This document shows, in pieces, positions 36,582-39,462 of a DNA stretch of 39,462 bases (position 1 is the first letter of the stretch; the number at the start of each line of letters is the position of its first letter). Under the pieces are notes generated by a model. It ran no database searches, was not told where the DNA came from, and worked only from the letters and a program-made list of their open reading frames with translations. The DNA comes from Tubiluchus corallicola (taxonomy: Eukaryota; Priapulida; Priapulimorpha; Priapulimorphida; Tubiluchidae). Location: NCBI GenBank assembly GCA_030141605.1, contig JAQGDQ010001360.1, forward strand, positions 5,001-44,462, in the 5' to 3' direction. The translations under genes were made by a program, and so were the position numbers.

Positions 36582-37020
36582 TTAAAGGAAAGAGCAAGTC
36601 ACTCAATATTTTGGGTTTATTTTACTGTTATCATTTCAACATAAAATTATAACAAAGAAATAATCAAACAACTGCCTATAAAGCGTAAATTTAAAATATA
36701 CTGACTCTGAATAGAAATTTTAATTAAATTCAAACTTCTGCAGTTTACCTGATGTTCACGCAAAAACATTACAAAACTAGCTATCTACTGTATATATTGT
36801 TATATTTTTGATGGAGATTGACAGTGCGCTACTTTTCTTCAAGACGAATGACGTCATTGGAAGAAGAATGGCCATGACAAATGGGAGCACCCGAGCATGA
36901 AGTGATGGCGACTTTAAAGTAATTTTACTAGTTACACGAGACGCTTATGGCAGCTGATTACATTTTTCGCGAACATTGAAATAAGCCAAACGACTCAGGA
37001 AGGCTTGGCCATTGCTTTAA
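36582..37020 (+). mobile_element. TTAA-bounded MITE, family A copy 3
   Basis: Starts TTAAAGGAAAGAGCAAGTC and ends GGCCATTGCTTTAA. At 439 bp it lacks the GTGGTGGTTG...GCTGCTTAAAC block of copy 2 but keeps the AATGACGTCATTGG segment (36847-36860). It lies 330 bp before the LDLa exon. Confidence 0.8.
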
Positions 37021-37346
37021 AGTAGTTAGAATACAGTTCTTTTCAGGCCTATGTACAGATCACATTCTATGCATAGGCTGGCTGAGTGACTCCCATCTAT
37101 TAGTGTGAGAATGTATTCACTATTGTCTATTACTAGTTATTCATTCATTATTCAATAAAGCAGATGACGGTTGGTAACATTAAATTGCTCAAGTTTACGG
37201 CCAATTAAATGAATTTCACAGATTCAAGTGAATATTATTTGCATTGATTAGCAACTTGAATTTCACTCGAATCTGCCCACATCTCATTAAATAAAGATTA
37301 ATTGTAGCAAGAAACGAAACTCATCTGTTTTATGCCGGTGTTACAG
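37021..37346 (+). other. 3' end of the large intron
   Basis: AT-rich, ending in a moderately pyrimidine-rich stretch and the acceptor GTGTTACAG at 37338-37346. Confidence 0.5.
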
Positions 37347-37523
37347 GTTTCACTATTGACGTTAATCAATCTTACACCGAAGAAGCCATGTATACGGAGC
37401 AATGTGGATCGGCTGTGGACCTCTTCGTTTGTGGCATGGAACGACAATGTGTTCCCTATTCGCTGACTTGCAATGGAGTAGCGAATTGCAAGAACGGTCA
37501 AGACGAAAGTCCACTCATATGTG
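37347..37523 (+). CDS. LDL-receptor class A (LDLa) exon, phase 1-1
   Basis: The 177-bp exon runs from the acceptor TTACAG to the donor TGTG|GTAAGTG; both junctions are phase 1, the classic symmetric LDLa module. Joined to the signal exon it encodes residues 27-86: a short acidic linker with an N-glycosylation-type site at Asn33 (NQS), then six cysteines at 46, 55, 61, 68, 74 and 85 with Phe53, Val62-Pro63 and the GQDES end, matching the LDLa pattern. The domain forms a disulfide-tied ligand-binding fold in secreted or cell-surface proteins. Three acidic positions that normally help bind calcium are Asn (69, 73, 76), while Asp79-Glu80 are kept. Which LDLa family this belongs to cannot be told; the next exons lie beyond the window. 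LDLa is near certain; the join to exon 1 is inferred. Confidence 0.88.
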
Positions 37524-37722
37524 GTAAGTGTCATGACAGTTGCTAAATTGAAAATGTGATCATTATCCTATGTGTGTCGATGGCCTTATGGATGATAATT
37601 TTTGTAATATTTGTCACAACATAGTAAGTGACAAATATAGTAAGTGAAAATAGATTACATATTTTCTCCTGTACAGACGTCACTACTGTAGGTTTTTCGT
37701 ATTGGATATTGATTGATAGATA

Positions 37723-38027
<305 letters not shown>

Positions 38028-39462
38028 ATCTTTATTCAAGAAATGAATATATATACACAAAGGTGCCTCTTTTTGCAGGCTCAGATCAAAAAATTACATT
38101 TTCACATAACAAATCTTTTAAATCCAGTTTCACACTATGTTCAACGAATAACATTTTATACTTAAATTAGATATAATTTCAAATGAATCACAAGTATTAT
38201 GCAAACAAATTAACTTTACACAACTACATAATTTATTTTTGTATACTCGAGCGGGCCTAAATTAACAATTACTTAGTATAAAATTGTCCCTGATCAGGTT
38301 AGTAAAAGCCATTATTAAATTTTTATCAGATTGAAGCATAATATTACATGTATAATTGGCATCAGCTATTTCCATGAACGGCATTCTTTTTGCATTATCT
38401 ACTTTATTACATCTGAATAAAATGTGCTGAGGAGTTTGCTCTTCTTCTCCACATGGACATAAACTAGTATCACTCATATTAAGTCTATACAAAAAGCTGT
38501 TAAAATTCCCCTGACCAGTTAAAAAGGACATGGCAATGGATTCTATTTTCCTTTCATTATTTCCTAGCGGCAAATTTAAGAGTGTACATTTTATATTCTG
38601 TATTTCAACATTATCTCCTCGAAATTGCATAACATGCCTATATTTAGTTGACCAGGTACAAGAAACATAATCTATAATTTGACGTTTGGTATACTTTAAC
38701 ATATTTTCAGGAATTTGTTCAAGATCTGTAGTACGAAAGTTTTCATTCCAGACAAATTTTAAAAAGTTTCTCACAGTCTGCGCATGTGTATACATAATAT
38801 TTTTATAAATATGTCTTCCTGTCAGACGTGCACTACCATACCGCAGAATCTGTTGTTTTACTAAATCATCAGCGCTCTGACATAACGTCTTAAGACAAGA
38901 TTTAACCACAATTACATTTAGTTCAATGTCTAACGGTGGAAGACCACAAAGTAATTCCAATTTAGTACGATCTGGTTTAAAAGCCAACCCCGCAGAAACT
39001 TTCATTATATCATAGGTTATATCTTCAAATACAGTAAGTTTTTTACCTAACCATACAATAGCACCATACAGTATAATCGGCAAAATAGTAGTTTTATAAA
39101 TATTTACAATAGTAGCAAGTCGCAAACCTGCATATTTACTGCAATTGTTTTTTACTTTCAACCATCTATACCATACCTTTTTATGAACATTACCCGTAAC
39201 ATTAAATTTATAAACATTAAACATAAATGTTTAACAAATGTTAATCCGATCAACAGTTAGGCCTAATATTTTGCTGTCTTCAACAAACAATATTTCATTG
39301 TTACTAATTTTTAAATTGTCTGGCTTGTTATTTTCATCCCATGCCCCTACTAGCAATGCTTCTGTCTTACCAGGTAACGTATTTATCTTTAAACGCCATT
39401 TCTGGCACCATTTGTGAAGCACATCACAACAGCTTTGTGCAATTGTAACGTAGGTTTGCGGG
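38028..39462 (-). mobile_element. 3' part of a non-LTR retrotransposon (LINE), broken by a stop
   Basis: From the right edge inward the minus strand carries the end of the reverse-transcriptase protein, a TAA at 38264-38262, about 235 bp of 3' UTR and an ATT tail. The 5' part is outside the window. The coding strand is one frame throughout except for an internal TAA, so the copy is recent but inactive. Confidence 0.85.
38262..39462 (-). pseudogene. LINE reverse transcriptase C-terminal region, internal stop
   Basis: The frame enters at the window edge and includes KWCQKWRLKINTLPGKTEAL and ILGLTVD, the thumb-side motifs of LINE reverse transcriptases. An in-frame TAA at 39233-39231 interrupts it, then 322 more codons follow in the same frame. 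After the next Met (39224) are LYGAIVW-type (about residues 53-58), SFLTGQGNFNSFLYRLN (233-249) and a CPC-x8-H-x4-C zinc-knuckle motif (Cys256, Cys258, His267, Cys272). This C-terminal layout, a gag-like knuckle without an RNase H, matches Jockey/R1/I-group LINEs. The polymerase catalytic motifs would be upstream, beyond the window. One nonsense change is the only visible damage. Confidence 0.85.

Noticed and set aside
37298-37534. Minus-strand 78-codon frame opposite the LDLa exon
   Set aside because: It is the shadow of the plus-strand LDLa exon, which has matched splice sites and six correctly spaced cysteines.

Overview
The window looks like animal nuclear DNA: AT-rich, intron- and repeat-dominated, with spliceosomal GT/AG signals, LINE and MITE insertions and no bacterial gene layout. 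A chemoreceptor-like exon without its last membrane segment, a signal-peptide/LDLa gene and very many GAT/AGT/GA/GATA-type simple repeats suggest an invertebrate, most likely a lophotrochozoan and perhaps a gastropod mollusc. No sequence settles the species.

Genes. Only two protein-coding loci are well supported. (1) Minus strand, 2478-1288: a 397-codon exon of a multi-pass receptor resembling the gustatory-receptor-like (GRL) family. It holds six membrane segments and ends at a consensus phase-0 donor; the seventh segment must be in an exon further left or outside the window. (2) Plus strand: a signal-peptide first exon (8476-8554, donor phase 1) and an LDL-receptor class A exon (37347-37523, phase 1 at both ends). 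The phases match, so they read as consecutive exons of one secreted or membrane protein separated by a 28.8-kb intron. The rest of the gene lies right of the window.

Layout. 1-2.6 kb: receptor exon and flanks. 3.19-3.77 kb: a complete hAT-like MITE with an 8-bp target duplication. 4.7-7.4 kb: a dispersed repeat, a GA array and a 700-bp AGT array. 8.2-8.6 kb: LDLa gene exon 1. 8.6-37.3 kb: the proposed giant intron, which holds at least four sorts of TTAA-bounded MITE (termini TTAAAGGRR, as in the Kolobok/T2 group), a 70-bp tandem repeat inside a short-TIR element, pentamer satellites, two related 15/30-bp minisatellites, a second long AGT array (opposite strand), an interstitial telomere-like tract, a tRNA-like SINE head and several LINE 3' relics. 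37.35-37.52 kb: the LDLa exon. 37.7-38.0 kb: a GA array. 38.0-39.46 kb: the 3' part of a LINE on the minus strand, broken by one in-frame stop and running off the right edge.

I found no clear new multi-gene system. The best leads are the giant-intron LDLa gene, the receptor's phase-0 intron after TM6, and the TTAA MITEs that appear to have scattered perfect TGACGTCA (CRE) palindromes through the locus.
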